Positions 18,401-27,548 of a stretch of DNA of 64,000 nt are shown here, piece after piece. Made by a program: the position numbers and the translations under genes. Source of the stretch: Verticiella sediminum (GTDB lineage: Bacteria > Pseudomonadota > Gammaproteobacteria > Burkholderiales > Burkholderiaceae_B). The DNA lies in contig NZ_VLTJ01000026.1 in NCBI RefSeq assembly GCF_007558815.1, positions 62,001 to 126,000 on the forward strand, written 5' to 3'. Each line of letters starts with the position of its first letter. The stretch's first letter is position 1. The notes under the pieces are model-generated. The model worked only from the letters and a program-made list of their open reading frames with translations. It was not told where the DNA came from and ran no database searches.

Positions 18401-20491
18401 ATGCCCACGCATCCGCCCCCCTATCCCCTGCTCGTCCTGGCCGCGGCCCTCTGTGGCGCTGCTCCGCTCGTCGTCCACGCAGCCCAGCCCGCCGCCATTC
18501 CCCAGCTCGCTCCCGTCACTGTCTCCGCCACGCCCTTCGAGCGCCCCGCCGACGATCTCGCCACGCCGGCGTTCATCCTGGAAGGCAGCGAGCTGGTGCG
18601 CCGCCGGGAGGCGACGCTGGGCGATACGCTGGCGGGCGAACCCGGCATCCATGCCAATACCTTCGGCGCGGGCGCCAGCCGGCCGGTGATCCGTGGCCAG
18701 GACGCGCCGCGGGTGAAGGTGCTGCAGGACGGATCGGAGATTCTCGACGCCTCGACGGTGAGCCCGGACCATGCCATCGTCACCGAGCCGCTGCTGACGC
18801 GCCAGGTCGAGGTACTGCGCGGGCCGTCCACCCTGCTCTACGGCGGCGGCGCCATCGGCGGGGTGGTCAACGTACTGGACGAGCGCGTCCCGACTGCGGT
18901 GCCCGAGCGCGGCGTGGAAGCCGAGGCGGAACTGCGCTACGGCACGGCGGCACGCGAGCGCGCCGGCGCCGTCGGCATAACGGCCGGCACGGGCAATCTC
19001 GCCGTGCGTGTGGAAGGGGCGAGGCGCCGTGCCGGCGACTACCGCGTGCCGGACTGGCAGGAACGCCGCGTGCCCGGCACCGACAACGACACGACGACTG
19101 GCACGGTGGGCGCCTCGTGGGTCACGCCCCGCGGCTACACGGGCATCGCCTTCACCCGGCACAACAGCAAGTACGGCCTGCCCGGGCACGACCAGGCGCA
19201 CGCCTACGAGGATTGTCATCCGCACGGCGCGCACCTGCACTGCGACGGCCACGACGATCACGATGACCATGACGACCATGACGATCACGGCGGCCACGAC
19301 GACCATGATCATGACCACAGCCACGATCACGATCACGCCGCCCCGTACGCCGACCTGACCAGCAAGCGCTGGGAGCTGCGCAGCGAGTACCGCGACCCCC
19401 TGCCCGGCTTCTCGCGCGTACGCCTGCGCGCTGCGCACACCGATTACCAGCACAGCGAGATCGAGGAAGACACCGCCGTGTCGGCGTTCCGCAACAAGGG
19501 CTACGACGCCCGGCTCGAACTGCAGCACCAGCCGCTGGCCGGCTGGCAGGGGGTGGTCGGCCTGTCCACCCTGCGCAGCGACTTCACGACCGACGGCACC
19601 GAGGCCTTCATGCCGCGCACCGTCACGCGCAACCACGGCGTGTTCCTGCTCGAGGAGTATGAGCGCGGCGACTGGCGCTTCCAGGCCGGCGCCCGCCACG
19701 AGCGCCAGCGCGTAACGCCCGAAGATACCCAGCCCCGCTTCAGCGGCGGCGCCACCTCGGTGTCCGGTTCGGCGCTGTGGCGTTTCGCGCCGCAATACTC
19801 GCTGGGCCTGTCGCTCTCGCGCTCGCAGCGCCTGCCCACCGCCCAGGAGCTGTATGCGGACGGCATCCATCTGGCCACCCTGACCTACGAACTGGGCAAC
19901 GCCGACCTCGGCAAGGAAACCTCGCACAACGTCGACCTCACCCTGCGCAAGTATCAGGGCGACACGACGTTCGAGGTGAGCGCCTATCACAACCGGGTGA
20001 AGGGCTACATCTACGCGGATACCCTGGACCAGCACGACGATTTCCGCCTCATCCAGTACGACCAGCGCGATGCCCGCTTCACCGGCATCGAAGGCCGGGT
20101 GCGCCAGCGCCTGAACGAGACCGTCAGCGCCAGCGTGTTCGGCGACTACGTGCGCGCGCGCTTCGCCGAGGGCGGCAACCTGCCCCGCATTCCTGCCGGA
20201 CGGCTGGGCGTGGCCCTGGACGCGCGCTGGCAGGCCTGGTCGGCGGGCGGCGAACTGTACCGCGTCTTCACGCAGAACCGGATTGCGGATTACGAGAGCG
20301 ACACCAGCGGCTACACCATGCTGGGCGCCTATGTCTCGTATCGCGGCAAGGCCGGCAGCACGGCTTACGAGGTTTATCTGAAAGGCAGCAACCTGCTCGA
20401 CAAGCTGGCCTACAACCACGCCTCGTTCCTGGCACGCACCACCCCGCTGATGGGACGCAGCGCCACGCTGGGGGTGCGCATCAGCTATTGA
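18401..20491 (+). CDS. znuD: ZnuD-like TonB-dependent zinc receptor with His/Asp-rich loop
   Basis: Outer-membrane receptor of 696 residues, predicted to import zinc. It has a signal peptide to about residue 25, a short TonB-box region (LAPVTVSATPFERP) and a plug at about 45-150 (RQVEVLRGPSTLLYGGGAIG). The barrel ends in LGVRISY. It lacks an STN domain, so it does not signal. A surface loop at residues 273-312 contains 16 His and 15 Asp plus Cys281, as expected for zinc or heme capture in the ZnuD family. The ATG at 18401 was chosen because the signal peptide begins there; the frame is open further upstream. The inverted repeat just before the start is a candidate Zur operator. Confidence 0.85.
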   Translation: MPTHPPPYPLLVLAAALCGAAPLVVHAAQPAAIPQLAPVTVSATPFERPADDLATPAFILEGSELVRRREATLGDTLAGEPGIHANTFGAGASRPVIRGQDAPRVKVLQDGSEILDASTVSPDHAIVTEPLLTRQVEVLRGPSTLLYGGGAIGGVVNVLDERVPTAVPERGVEAEAELRYGTAARERAGAVGITAGTGNLAVRVEGARRRAGDYRVPDWQERRVPGTDNDTTTGTVGASWVTPRGYTGIAFTRHNSKYGLPGHDQAHAYEDCHPHGAHLHCDGHDDHDDHDDHDDHGGHDDHDHDHSHDHDHAAPYADLTSKRWELRSEYRDPLPGFSRVRLRAAHTDYQHSEIEEDTAVSAFRNKGYDARLELQHQPLAGWQGVVGLSTLRSDFTTDGTEAFMPRTVTRNHGVFLLEEYERGDWRFQAGARHERQRVTPEDTQPRFSGGATSVSGSALWRFAPQYSLGLSLSRSQRLPTAQELYADGIHLATLTYELGNADLGKETSHNVDLTLRKYQGDTTFEVSAYHNRVKGYIYADTLDQHDDFRLIQYDQRDARFTGIEGRVRQRLNETVSASVFGDYVRARFAEGGNLPRIPAGRLGVALDARWQAWSAGGELYRVFTQNRIADYESDTSGYTMLGAYVSYRGKAGSTAYEVYLKGSNLLDKLAYNHASFLARTTPLMGRSATLGVRISY
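19250..19336 (+). repeat. Imperfect short repeat coding the His/Asp loop
   Basis: Degenerate tandem units of the type GA(C/T)CA(C/T)GAC encode runs of Asp-His-Asp inside the ZnuD-like gene. The length is a multiple of three, so slippage would change loop length without breaking the frame. Confidence 0.7.
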
Positions 20492-20550
20492 GCGCAGCAG
20501 CGGCGCCGGCACGCCGCTGCGACCGCCCACGAACCCAAAGCGCCGCCCGG

Positions 20551-20573
20551 CACCGGCCCCCCGGGGTCCGGTG
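20551..20573. terminator. GC-rich hairpin between convergent genes
   Basis: CACCGG-CCCC / GGGG-T-CCGGTG forms a stem of about nine pairs with one mismatch, between the ends of the zinc receptor and cytochrome b561 genes. There is no T-run, so termination is only likely by position. Confidence 0.4.
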
Positions 20574-20593
20574 ACGGGCGCGCGGTCTAGCGC

Positions 20594-21160
20594 TCAGCGC
20601 ACCTTTGCCGAATCCGTCGGCAAAGGCCCCATCATGCGGCTGGCAACGTCGTCGCGCCACAGCCGCTGATGGACGATCACCATGACGATGTGGCCGGCGA
20701 TGGCGGCGAGCAGCACCCACGCCAGCAGCCCGTGAAAAGCGCTCGCCGGCGCCGTCAGCGCCGGCACCTGCACACCGGTGGGCTCGATCAGCGTCATGCC
20801 GAAGAAGTTCAGCCCCTTGCCCGAACCGTAGGCGCGCAGGATCGCGAGCCCGGGGATGACGAGCATCAGCGCATACAGCGCCGCATGCCCCACGCGCACG
20901 GCCAGGCCGCGCGTGCCACCGCCGTGCGGCGGACGATGGCGCAGGTTGAGCAGCGCCCAGACGATGCGCAGCACCACCAGCGCGAACAGCAAAGTGCCGA
21001 CCGAGGCGTGGGTACCCACCCAGAACGACACCAGGGGTGTGCGCCCCAGCGTGATGCGCAGGATCATCCCGGTGAACTGCCAGAGAAACAGCAGCGCCAT
21101 GCCCCAGTGCAGACATCGGCTGATCAGGCCATAACCGGTGGGGGTGTCCCAGATGCGCAT
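20594..21160 (-). CDS. Cytochrome b561
   Basis: Small di-heme membrane electron carrier of 188 residues with four membrane helices. Histidines suited to heme binding are seen in ISRCLHWGMALL (helix 1), FWVGTHASVGTL (helix 2) and AFHGLLAWVLLAAIAGHIVM (helix 4), the family layout. It would pass electrons between the quinone pool and a periplasmic acceptor, often in superoxide or sugar-oxidation chains. It stands alone and convergent with the zinc receptor gene. GGGAG precedes the ATG at 21160. Confidence 0.9.
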   Translation of the reverse strand: MRIWDTPTGYGLISRCLHWGMALLFLWQFTGMILRITLGRTPLVSFWVGTHASVGTLLFALVVLRIVWALLNLRHRPPHGGGTRGLAVRVGHAALYALMLVIPGLAILRAYGSGKGLNFFGMTLIEPTGVQVPALTAPASAFHGLLAWVLLAAIAGHIVMVIVHQRLWRDDVASRMMGPLPTDSAKVR

Positions 21161-21593
21161 ACTTTGCTCCCATGCCGGCCGATGGCCGGGCGTATTGACG
21201 AAGTCGTATCACGGCGACGCCGCGCCGCCCTTGCGCGGCAAACCTTCATGCGCTGCCGCGCGCGCAGGCCGGCGCCTGCGCCAGGCTCGTCGGACTGGCC
21301 AGCGGCACAAAGGTTCACGCCAGACCGCAACCATCTGGCGTCGCGCATAGCCTGGCGGCCGGGACAGCCCCGGGATCACAGCACAGCCGTCGTGCGATGC
21401 CGAACGCCACGCCCGGTTCTTCGGAACACCGCGCCGACGGACATCGTGCCCCCCGGCGATAGATCAAACGCAGATCGCCTTCGCCGGTCTCGTACAAAGG
21501 ACCTCGATGTCATCCCGGTACTGCGACTGCAGCCGCTTGATCGGCTCGCATGCTGCGATCCGGCAACGTTCTCATTGAATCTATGCGTACAAT
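21161..21593. other. Intergenic region without recognisable gene
   Basis: The divergent spacer between cytochrome b561 and the second fecI-like gene. No family-like reading frame is seen. It should hold both promoters. An ATTCTCA-like half-site at its right end is listed separately; GTTCTCATTGAAT near 21568 is a second, weaker copy. Confidence 0.4.
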
Positions 21594-21615
21594 TGTGAAA
21601 CAATTCTCATTCTTA
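21594..21615. promoter_or_regulatory. Weak Fur-box-like site before second fecI gene
   Basis: An ATTCTCA half with a poorer left half (TGTGAAAC) is followed by CATTCTT, all in an AT-rich patch 24-45 bp before the ATG at 21639. About 10 of 19 consensus positions match. Position and context support iron control more than the match does. Confidence 0.35.
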
Positions 21616-21638
21616 AATGTTCTGTGCTCCGGCTCAGC

Positions 21639-22136
21639 ATGCAATCTCTCGACACTCTTTACCGCGAGCACCATGCATGGCTAGTGAAGCTGCTCCTGCG
21701 CAAACTCGACAGCCGCGAGGGCGCGGCCGATATCGCGCACGACACCTTCGAGCACCTGCTGCGCCAAGGCAGCGCGTTGCAGGCGCTGCGCGAGCCGCGT
21801 GCCTATCTGACCGCAGTTGCGCAGCGACTGGCGATCAGCCAGCACCGGCGGCAGATCCTGGAGCACGCGTATCTGCAAGCACTGCAAGCTCAACCCGAAG
21901 CGCTGGCGCCGCCCCCGGAAACCCGTTTGATGATCATGCAGGCCCTGGAGACCATCTGCAGGGTGCTGGAAGGGCTGAGCCCCCGCACGCGCACCATCTT
22001 CCTGCTATCGCGCCTGGACGGCCTGAGCCATCTCGAGATTGCCGCCGCTCTGCACATTTCGCCCAAAGCCGTACAGAAGGCGATATCGCAAGTCCTGCAG
22101 CACTGCTACGCCGTGATCTACGCGCATGACGTCTAA
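21639..22136 (+). CDS. fecI: FecI-family ECF RNA polymerase sigma factor (second module)
   Basis: Iron-starvation sigma factor of 165 residues. Region 2 at about residues 4-70 contains LYREHHAWLVKLLLRKL and IAHDTFEHLL. Region 4 at about 105-158 contains LDGLSHLEIAAALHISPKAV, the helix-turn-helix. The ATG at 21639 fits the family N-terminus (MQSLDTLYREH); a GTG five codons upstream is possible. It overlaps the FecR start by 11 bases. Sequence differs clearly from the first FecI in this window, so the two modules are not a recent duplication. It should drive the receptor operon at 23413. Confidence 0.9.
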   Translation: MQSLDTLYREHHAWLVKLLLRKLDSREGAADIAHDTFEHLLRQGSALQALREPRAYLTAVAQRLAISQHRRQILEHAYLQALQAQPEALAPPPETRLMIMQALETICRVLEGLSPRTRTIFLLSRLDGLSHLEIAAALHISPKAVQKAISQVLQHCYAVIYAHDV

Positions 22137-23235
22137 GCCTCGACCCCAGCCCCACGCTTCGCAATCTCCCCGCCCTGGCCTGGCCGATGGTGCGATGAAC
22201 GCCGGCACGCCGTCAGCGTTCACCCCGCAAAGGCCGCAAGCCTGCCCACTGCCGCCCGCCGTCGTGGCCGAGGCCGCCGACTGGATAGTCCAACTGCAAT
22301 CCGGCACGGCGGACGAGGCCGATATCCGGGCCTGCCAGGACTGGCGCGCCGCCGATCCGCGCCACGAGCTGGCGTGGCAGCGCCTGGCCTCGCTGGACCA
22401 TGATCTGCAACACCGCCTGGCGGCCGACGCACAGACGCCGGCTGCCGGCGCGGCACTGCGCCGCGGCCTGGATGAAATCGACCGCCGCCGGTCACGCCGC
22501 AAGTGGCTGGGCCGAACCTTGGGTGTGGCCGGCGCCGGTGTGCTGGGCTGGCACCTGCACCGGCACGGTGCCTGGTCAGGGTTGACGGCCGATCTGCATA
22601 CCGCAACCGGCAGCCGCCGCGTCCTGACGCTGGACGACGGCACGCTATTGCACCTGGCCACCGCCAGCGCGGTGGACCTGCGCTTCACGCCGCAGGAACG
22701 CCGCATCGTGCTGCATGGCGGGGAAATCCTGATCGCCACCGGCGCCGACCCGTTGGGGCGGCCGCTGCGCGTCGCCACGGCCGACGGCACGGTCTCGCCG
22801 CTCGGCACCCGTTTCGTCGTGCGGCGGCATGACAAACTGGCGGCTGCGGAGCCGACCACGTCCGTCGCGGTTCTGCAGGGCCGAGTACAGATTCAACCGC
22901 GCAGCGCGACCGGCATGCTGACGCTGGGTACCGACCAGCAGGCCGCCTTCAATGCCCAGCGCGTCGTGCGCGGGCCCATGCCCAGCGATCCTGGCGCGGG
23001 AGTCTGGACCGAAGGCATGCTGGTCGCCGAACGCCAACTGCTGGGCGAGTTCGTCGATGAACTGGCGCGCTGGCGTCCAGGCGTCCTGCGTTGCCATCCA
23101 TCGGTGGCAGCGCTGCAGGTCACCGGCAGCTTTCCGCTTGCCGACACCGACCAGGTGCTGGCAATGCTTGCGCGCATCCTGCCTTTGCAGGTCGTCACAC
23201 GCACGCGCTGGTGGGTCGAATTGCGGCCCGCCTGA
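22126..23235 (+). CDS. fecR: FecR-family sigma regulator (second module)
   Basis: Membrane regulator of 369 residues. A proline-rich N-terminus of about 40 residues precedes the DUF4880-type cytoplasmic domain (about 45-95; AADWIVQLQSGTADEADIRA and PRHELAWQRLASLD). A single membrane segment lies near 133-150, then comes the periplasmic FecR domain (about 165-275; RRVLTLDDGTLLHLATASAV) and the C-terminal receptor-contact region ending RTRWWVELRPA. It overlaps the sigma gene by 11 bases. The next receptor gene follows after 177 bp that hold a perfect 7-bp hairpin at 23288-23304 and the shared element. Confidence 0.9.
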   Translation: MTSKPRPQPHASQSPRPGLADGAMNAGTPSAFTPQRPQACPLPPAVVAEAADWIVQLQSGTADEADIRACQDWRAADPRHELAWQRLASLDHDLQHRLAADAQTPAAGAALRRGLDEIDRRRSRRKWLGRTLGVAGAGVLGWHLHRHGAWSGLTADLHTATGSRRVLTLDDGTLLHLATASAVDLRFTPQERRIVLHGGEILIATGADPLGRPLRVATADGTVSPLGTRFVVRRHDKLAAAEPTTSVAVLQGRVQIQPRSATGMLTLGTDQQAAFNAQRVVRGPMPSDPGAGVWTEGMLVAERQLLGEFVDELARWRPGVLRCHPSVAALQVTGSFPLADTDQVLAMLARILPLQVVTRTRWWVELRPA

Positions 23236-23287
23236 ACCTCGCTTCGGCGACCGCCGGGCTGCAATCGCCGCAAGAATTTTGTAACAA

Positions 23288-23304
23288 GAGGGGGAGTCCC
23301 CCTC
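23288..23304. other. Short perfect hairpin after fecR
   Basis: GAGGGGG-AGT-CCCCCTC forms a perfect seven-pair stem immediately before and partly overlapping the shared element at 23301. There is no T-run. It may separate the fecIR and receptor transcripts or stabilise a 3' end. Confidence 0.35.
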
Positions 23305-23317
23305 TCCTCGTGCGTCA
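23301..23317 (+). promoter_or_regulatory. Second copy of the element shared by the FecI/FecR-linked TonB receptor genes
   Basis: 15 of 17 bases match the element at 7334-7350, with CTCGTGCGTCA identical. It lies 96 bp before the receptor start. As both copies follow a fecIR pair, a -10-containing promoter for FecI-type sigma factors is the simplest reading. Confidence 0.45.
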
Positions 23318-23412
23318 AGGAAAGCAGAGGCACCTAGTGCCGCCGGTGCGATGCACCGGCCAGCCACTGTCCCCTTCATTCAAGCCATCCGCACACGAGG
23401 ACCTCCCTTTCC

Positions 23413-26028
23413 ATGACCCGCACTACTTCCCGCTCTCAACGTCCCTTCCGGTCGCCTCGACACGCTCCGCTACGGCCGTCGCCGCTGATGCTGGCCCTGC
23501 GCGCCGCACTGCTGGCCGGCGTGCTGGGCACTGCAACCGCTCTTGCGCCGGTCGGTCAGGCACAGGCACAGGCCCAGGCCGAGACGCGCGCCTACGATAT
23601 CTCGGCGGGGCCGCTGGACGAGGCCCTGAGCCGGTTCGGCCGCGCCGCGGGCCTGCTCCTGGCCGCCGACCCTCAGCTCACGGCAGGGCTACGCAGCCCC
23701 GGCTTGCAGGGAAGCTACCGTGTAGAACAGGGCTTGGCACGCTTGCTGGCCGGCACCGGGCTCGAAGCCGTACGCACAGCCGAAGGCGGCTACGCCCTGC
23801 GGCGCGTGCCCAACTCCCTCGGCGCGGCCGATACCGCACAGCCCGGCCCGAGCGAAGTGACCGTCCTGTCGACGATCCAGGTAACGGCCGAAGACCAGTT
23901 GCGCCAATCCCTGGGAGTTTCGGTCATCACCCAGGAGGACCTGGAGCTGCGCCCGCCCGCCAATGACCTGGCCGAAATCCTCATGACCCAGCCGGGCGTC
24001 AGCCTTTCGGGCGCCAGCTCCGTCGGCGCGTACGGCAACCAGCGCGAGATCGACCTACGCGGGATGGGTGCGGAAAATACGATGATCCTGGTCGACGGCA
24101 AGCCCGTGCAGTCACGCCAGGGCGCCATCACGCGCCGTACCGGCGATCGCGACACCAGCGGCGACACCAACTGGGTGCCGGTCGATGAGATCGAGCGCGT
24201 CGAGATCATCCGAGGCCCGGCCGCCGCCCGCTACGGATCGGGTGCCTCGGGTGGTGTGATCAACATCATCACCAAGAAGCCGTCGGACAAATTCCGGGGC
24301 TCCGTCACCACCTACCTGAGCATGCCGGAGAGCGACCTCGAGGGCAACGGAACACGCCGCCTGGGTGTCAATCTTTCGGGCCCGATCGCCGAGAATCTGT
24401 CGTTCCGCCTGTACGGCAACGTCGCCAAGACCGATGGCGACAAACCCACCATCAACGGGGTTCTCGACGACGGTTCGCCGAACTGGGTCGCTGGCCGCGA
24501 GGGCCGCCGCAACCGCGATATCAACGGTTTGCTGCGCTGGGATCTGACACCCGACCAGGTGATCGAATTCGAAGCCGGCTTCAGCCGTCTGGGCAATCGC
24601 TACGCCGGCGATACCTCCAACACCACGCCCTCGGGCGATGCGGCCGAGTTGCTGGGCGAATGGGCCGAACGGGGCGCCGAGACGCGGCGCGTCTACCGGC
24701 AGACCGCCGCCGTCACCCACCGCGGCAACTGGGGGGATCTGGGCAGCTCGCGCACGTTGTTCCAGTACGAAGGGACGCGCACCTCCAACTGCCGCCAGGG
24801 GTCGGGCGGGATGGGAGAAGGCAATTGCGGCACGACCGGCGAGCAGCAGCAATCCAACATGGACAACTTCTTCTTCAACAGCGAACTGAACACGCCGCTG
24901 AAGCTCGGCGGCCTGCAGCAGATGCTGACGACCGGCGTGGAGTGGCGCAAACAAAAGCTGAACGACAACAACGCGCTGCTGACTAGTGCCACGCCGCCGG
25001 AATTTGTCAAGATGGAAAGCAACACGCTCGCCTTCTACATGGAAGACAACATCAGCATCGGCAACGCCCTGATCCTGACGCCCGGCGTGCGGCTGGATCA
25101 CCACAGCAAGTTCGGCAACAACTGGAGTCCCAGCGCGAACGCCACCTACGAGCTGGGCGGCGGCTTCATGCTGAAGGGCGGCATTGCCCGCACCTTCAAG
25201 GCCCCGACGCTGTACCAGACGGCGCCCTCGTACACCTCGAGCCTGGGCGGCGCATGCCCTTACAACGGCCTGGGGCTTCCTGCCGACAGCTACGACTGCA
25301 CGGTCAACGGCAACCCCGATCTGAAACCCGAAATCAGCGTCAACAAGGAAATCGGCGTGGCCTGGGATGGGGAGAGCGGCGGGCACGCCAGCATGGCCTA
25401 CTTCCGCAACGACTACAAGAACCGGATCGTCGCCGAGGCGCTGTCAGCCATCGACACCGTGCCCTCGCTGGACGAGCCGGCCATCTTCGAATGGCAGAAC
25501 TCGGGCAAAGCGATAGTCCATGGCCTGGAAGGCAGTCTCACGATTCCCATCCTCGGTCGAAACGGCAGCACGCTACGGCTGCTGAACAACGTCACCTGGA
25601 TGTTCAGCAACCGCAACAAGGACACCAATCAGCCGCTGTCCATCATCCCGAAGTACACGCTGAACAGCACGCTGGACTGGCGCGTCTCGGAGAGCTTCAG
25701 CATGCAACTGACCTCGACGCTGTATGGCCGCCGCAAGCCGCGCACGGTGAGCTATCACGGCTACCGAATGGAAGGCGACGCCTTGCGCGAGCGCGGGTCA
25801 TACGTTTTGCTGGGCTTGAGCGGATCCTACAAGTTCAACGAGCAGCACCGCCTGACATTCGGCGTGAGCAACCTGCTGGATCGTCAGATCAAGCGCGCCG
25901 AGCGATTGGCCGCAGGCAACACCGCAAGCGGGCCGCTCGAGGAGCGCGTGATCACCAGCGGTGCCGGCGCACTGACCTACAACGAACCGGGTCGGGCGTT
26001 CTACGCCTCGTACACTGCGTCGTTCTGA
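23413..26028 (+). CDS. TonB-dependent siderophore receptor/transducer, FepA/BfeA-like with STN domain
   Basis: Outer-membrane receptor of 871 residues. A long signal region to about residue 57 is followed by an STN signalling domain (about 60-125; YDISAGPLDEALSRFGRAAG). The plug has FepA-type wording (LAEILMTQPGVSLSG, LRGMGAENTMILVDGKPV and PAAARYGSGASGGVINIITK). The barrel ends with ASYTASF. The plug groups it with catecholate (enterobactin-type) receptors, but FepA itself has no STN domain; the STN fits the adjacent fecI-fecR. Its stop overlaps the ATG of the methyltransferase (TGATG), so at least these two are co-translated. Confidence 0.92.
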   Translation: MTRTTSRSQRPFRSPRHAPLRPSPLMLALRAALLAGVLGTATALAPVGQAQAQAQAETRAYDISAGPLDEALSRFGRAAGLLLAADPQLTAGLRSPGLQGSYRVEQGLARLLAGTGLEAVRTAEGGYALRRVPNSLGAADTAQPGPSEVTVLSTIQVTAEDQLRQSLGVSVITQEDLELRPPANDLAEILMTQPGVSLSGASSVGAYGNQREIDLRGMGAENTMILVDGKPVQSRQGAITRRTGDRDTSGDTNWVPVDEIERVEIIRGPAAARYGSGASGGVINIITKKPSDKFRGSVTTYLSMPESDLEGNGTRRLGVNLSGPIAENLSFRLYGNVAKTDGDKPTINGVLDDGSPNWVAGREGRRNRDINGLLRWDLTPDQVIEFEAGFSRLGNRYAGDTSNTTPSGDAAELLGEWAERGAETRRVYRQTAAVTHRGNWGDLGSSRTLFQYEGTRTSNCRQGSGGMGEGNCGTTGEQQQSNMDNFFFNSELNTPLKLGGLQQMLTTGVEWRKQKLNDNNALLTSATPPEFVKMESNTLAFYMEDNISIGNALILTPGVRLDHHSKFGNNWSPSANATYELGGGFMLKGGIARTFKAPTLYQTAPSYTSSLGGACPYNGLGLPADSYDCTVNGNPDLKPEISVNKEIGVAWDGESGGHASMAYFRNDYKNRIVAEALSAIDTVPSLDEPAIFEWQNSGKAIVHGLEGSLTIPILGRNGSTLRLLNNVTWMFSNRNKDTNQPLSIIPKYTLNSTLDWRVSESFSMQLTSTLYGRRKPRTVSYHGYRMEGDALRERGSYVLLGLSGSYKFNEQHRLTFGVSNLLDRQIKRAERLAAGNTASGPLEERVITSGAGALTYNEPGRAFYASYTASF

Positions 26029-27452
26029 TGTCACAGCAAGACCTGGCCGGCTATGTTGCCGATGTCGAATACCCGCGGCATTTCTTCCGGGAAACCATGC
26101 CGCTGTGGCTGACCTCGGTGACGACGGCCCTCGGACGACGCGCGCCGGACCTGACCGCGCCTTACACGTGGCTGGAACTCGGCTGCGGCAGCGGGTTGGG
26201 CGCCGTGCTGGCAGCCGCCACCAACCCCCTCGGGCGCTTCATCGGCATCGACTTCAACCCCGATGCCATCGAGCACGCGCGCGCGCTGGCCGAGGCGGCC
26301 GGTGTGGCCAACGCACAGTTCCTCGCTCTCGGCTTCGAGCAGGCGCTGGACACGAGCGAGCAGGCGCTGCCGCCGTGCGACTTCATCGTGGTGCATGGCG
26401 TGTATTCGTGGATCGCGCCCACGCAACGCCGGGCCATCCAGGCGCTGGTGCGCCAGCGTCTCAAGCCCGGGGGCATTCTGTACTTGAATTACCTCAGCCA
26501 ACCGGGGTCGGCCTCGTTCGCGGCGGCCCAGCGGATGATGTACCTGCACACGCAGGGCCTTGCGGGCAGCGCCGCCCGCAAGGCGCGCGAGGCCGTCGCG
26601 CTGCTGCACGACATGGCCGATGCCGGGCTGGGCTATTTCCAGGATTTTCCGAACGCGCTGGCGAACATCCCGGCCGCCGACGCCCTGGACGAGGCCGGTG
26701 CAGCCTATCATGCCCACGACTACTTGAACCGGCACTGGGAAGCCCTGCACGTCTCCGACGTAATGCAGGACTTCGCTGCCGCCGACTGCGAATTCGTCGG
26801 CAGCGCGGCTCCTTACGAAAATATCGACAATGCCTCGCTGCCGGGGCGTGCCCAGGCCCTGTTGCGCCGACTACGGAGGCGGGGCGCGAGCGCAGCCGAG
26901 GTCGAGACGTTCAAGGACCTGGCGCGCAACCAGCTCTCGCGCGCCGACCTCTACCAGCGCCGTCATCCCGACGGCAACCTGCTGGGCGACGAGGCGCTGC
27001 GCCAGGCGCTGCTGGCGCAGCGTGTGTGCCTGCTGCCCGCCGCCCCCCGTGGCGCCGTGACCATGCAGGGCACACTGACGCTCCAGTCGCGCATCGGCCC
27101 CGTCAGGCTGCCGATACACAACGTCGCCCCGCTGCTCGATGCGCTGCAGGGCAGCCCGCGCAGCTATGCCGAACTGGCGCAGCTACCAGCCTATGCCGAC
27201 CGGCCCGGCACGATCAACGGCCTGCTGCAGATACTGGCCTGGGCGGGCTGGCTGCATTTCGTCCGGCCGGACCTCGCGCACGGCGCCGAGTGGAGCGACG
27301 CGGCCGACGACGCGGCAGGCAGGTTCAACGATGCGCTGACGAAGCTGCCCGAGCCCTACAACGGAGCCATCCGTGCCCACGGCTTGATCGGCTCCGCAGT
27401 CAGTGTGCCGGCCCGGCCGACCGACGCACCGCAGGCCTCGCACATGTCCTGA
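26028..27452 (+). CDS. SAM-dependent methyltransferase with methyltransferase regulatory domain
   Basis: Cytoplasmic class I methyltransferase of 474 residues. The SAM-binding motif I is seen at residues 49-56 (LELGCGSG), followed by FIGIDFNPDAIEHARALAEA and a motif-IV-like PPCDFIVVHGVYSWI. Residues of about 205-320 match the methyltransferase regulatory domain (HDYLNRHWEALHVSDVMQDF), and the C-terminal 150 residues look like the winged or PKMT-type tail of this group. The substrate is not known. The ATG overlaps the receptor stop by one base, which places a methyltransferase inside an iron-uptake operon; modification of a siderophore or of a transport component is speculation. Confidence 0.82.
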   Translation: MSQQDLAGYVADVEYPRHFFRETMPLWLTSVTTALGRRAPDLTAPYTWLELGCGSGLGAVLAAATNPLGRFIGIDFNPDAIEHARALAEAAGVANAQFLALGFEQALDTSEQALPPCDFIVVHGVYSWIAPTQRRAIQALVRQRLKPGGILYLNYLSQPGSASFAAAQRMMYLHTQGLAGSAARKAREAVALLHDMADAGLGYFQDFPNALANIPAADALDEAGAAYHAHDYLNRHWEALHVSDVMQDFAAADCEFVGSAAPYENIDNASLPGRAQALLRRLRRRGASAAEVETFKDLARNQLSRADLYQRRHPDGNLLGDEALRQALLAQRVCLLPAAPRGAVTMQGTLTLQSRIGPVRLPIHNVAPLLDALQGSPRSYAELAQLPAYADRPGTINGLLQILAWAGWLHFVRPDLAHGAEWSDAADDAAGRFNDALTKLPEPYNGAIRAHGLIGSAVSVPARPTDAPQASHMS

Positions 27453-27548
27453 AACCGCTGTGCGTCGATTCCCTTCTCACAGCCGAAAGACCGGCATGGC
27501 AAGGACATTTTCCCGGTCATCCCTATTTTCTTTTCCAAGGAAACAACA

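Noticed and set aside
19250-19336. Tandem-looking repeat as a possible CRISPR array
   Set aside because: Units are short, have no spacers and lie in frame within the zinc receptor gene; they code the His/Asp loop. No CRISPR array or cas gene was seen in the window.
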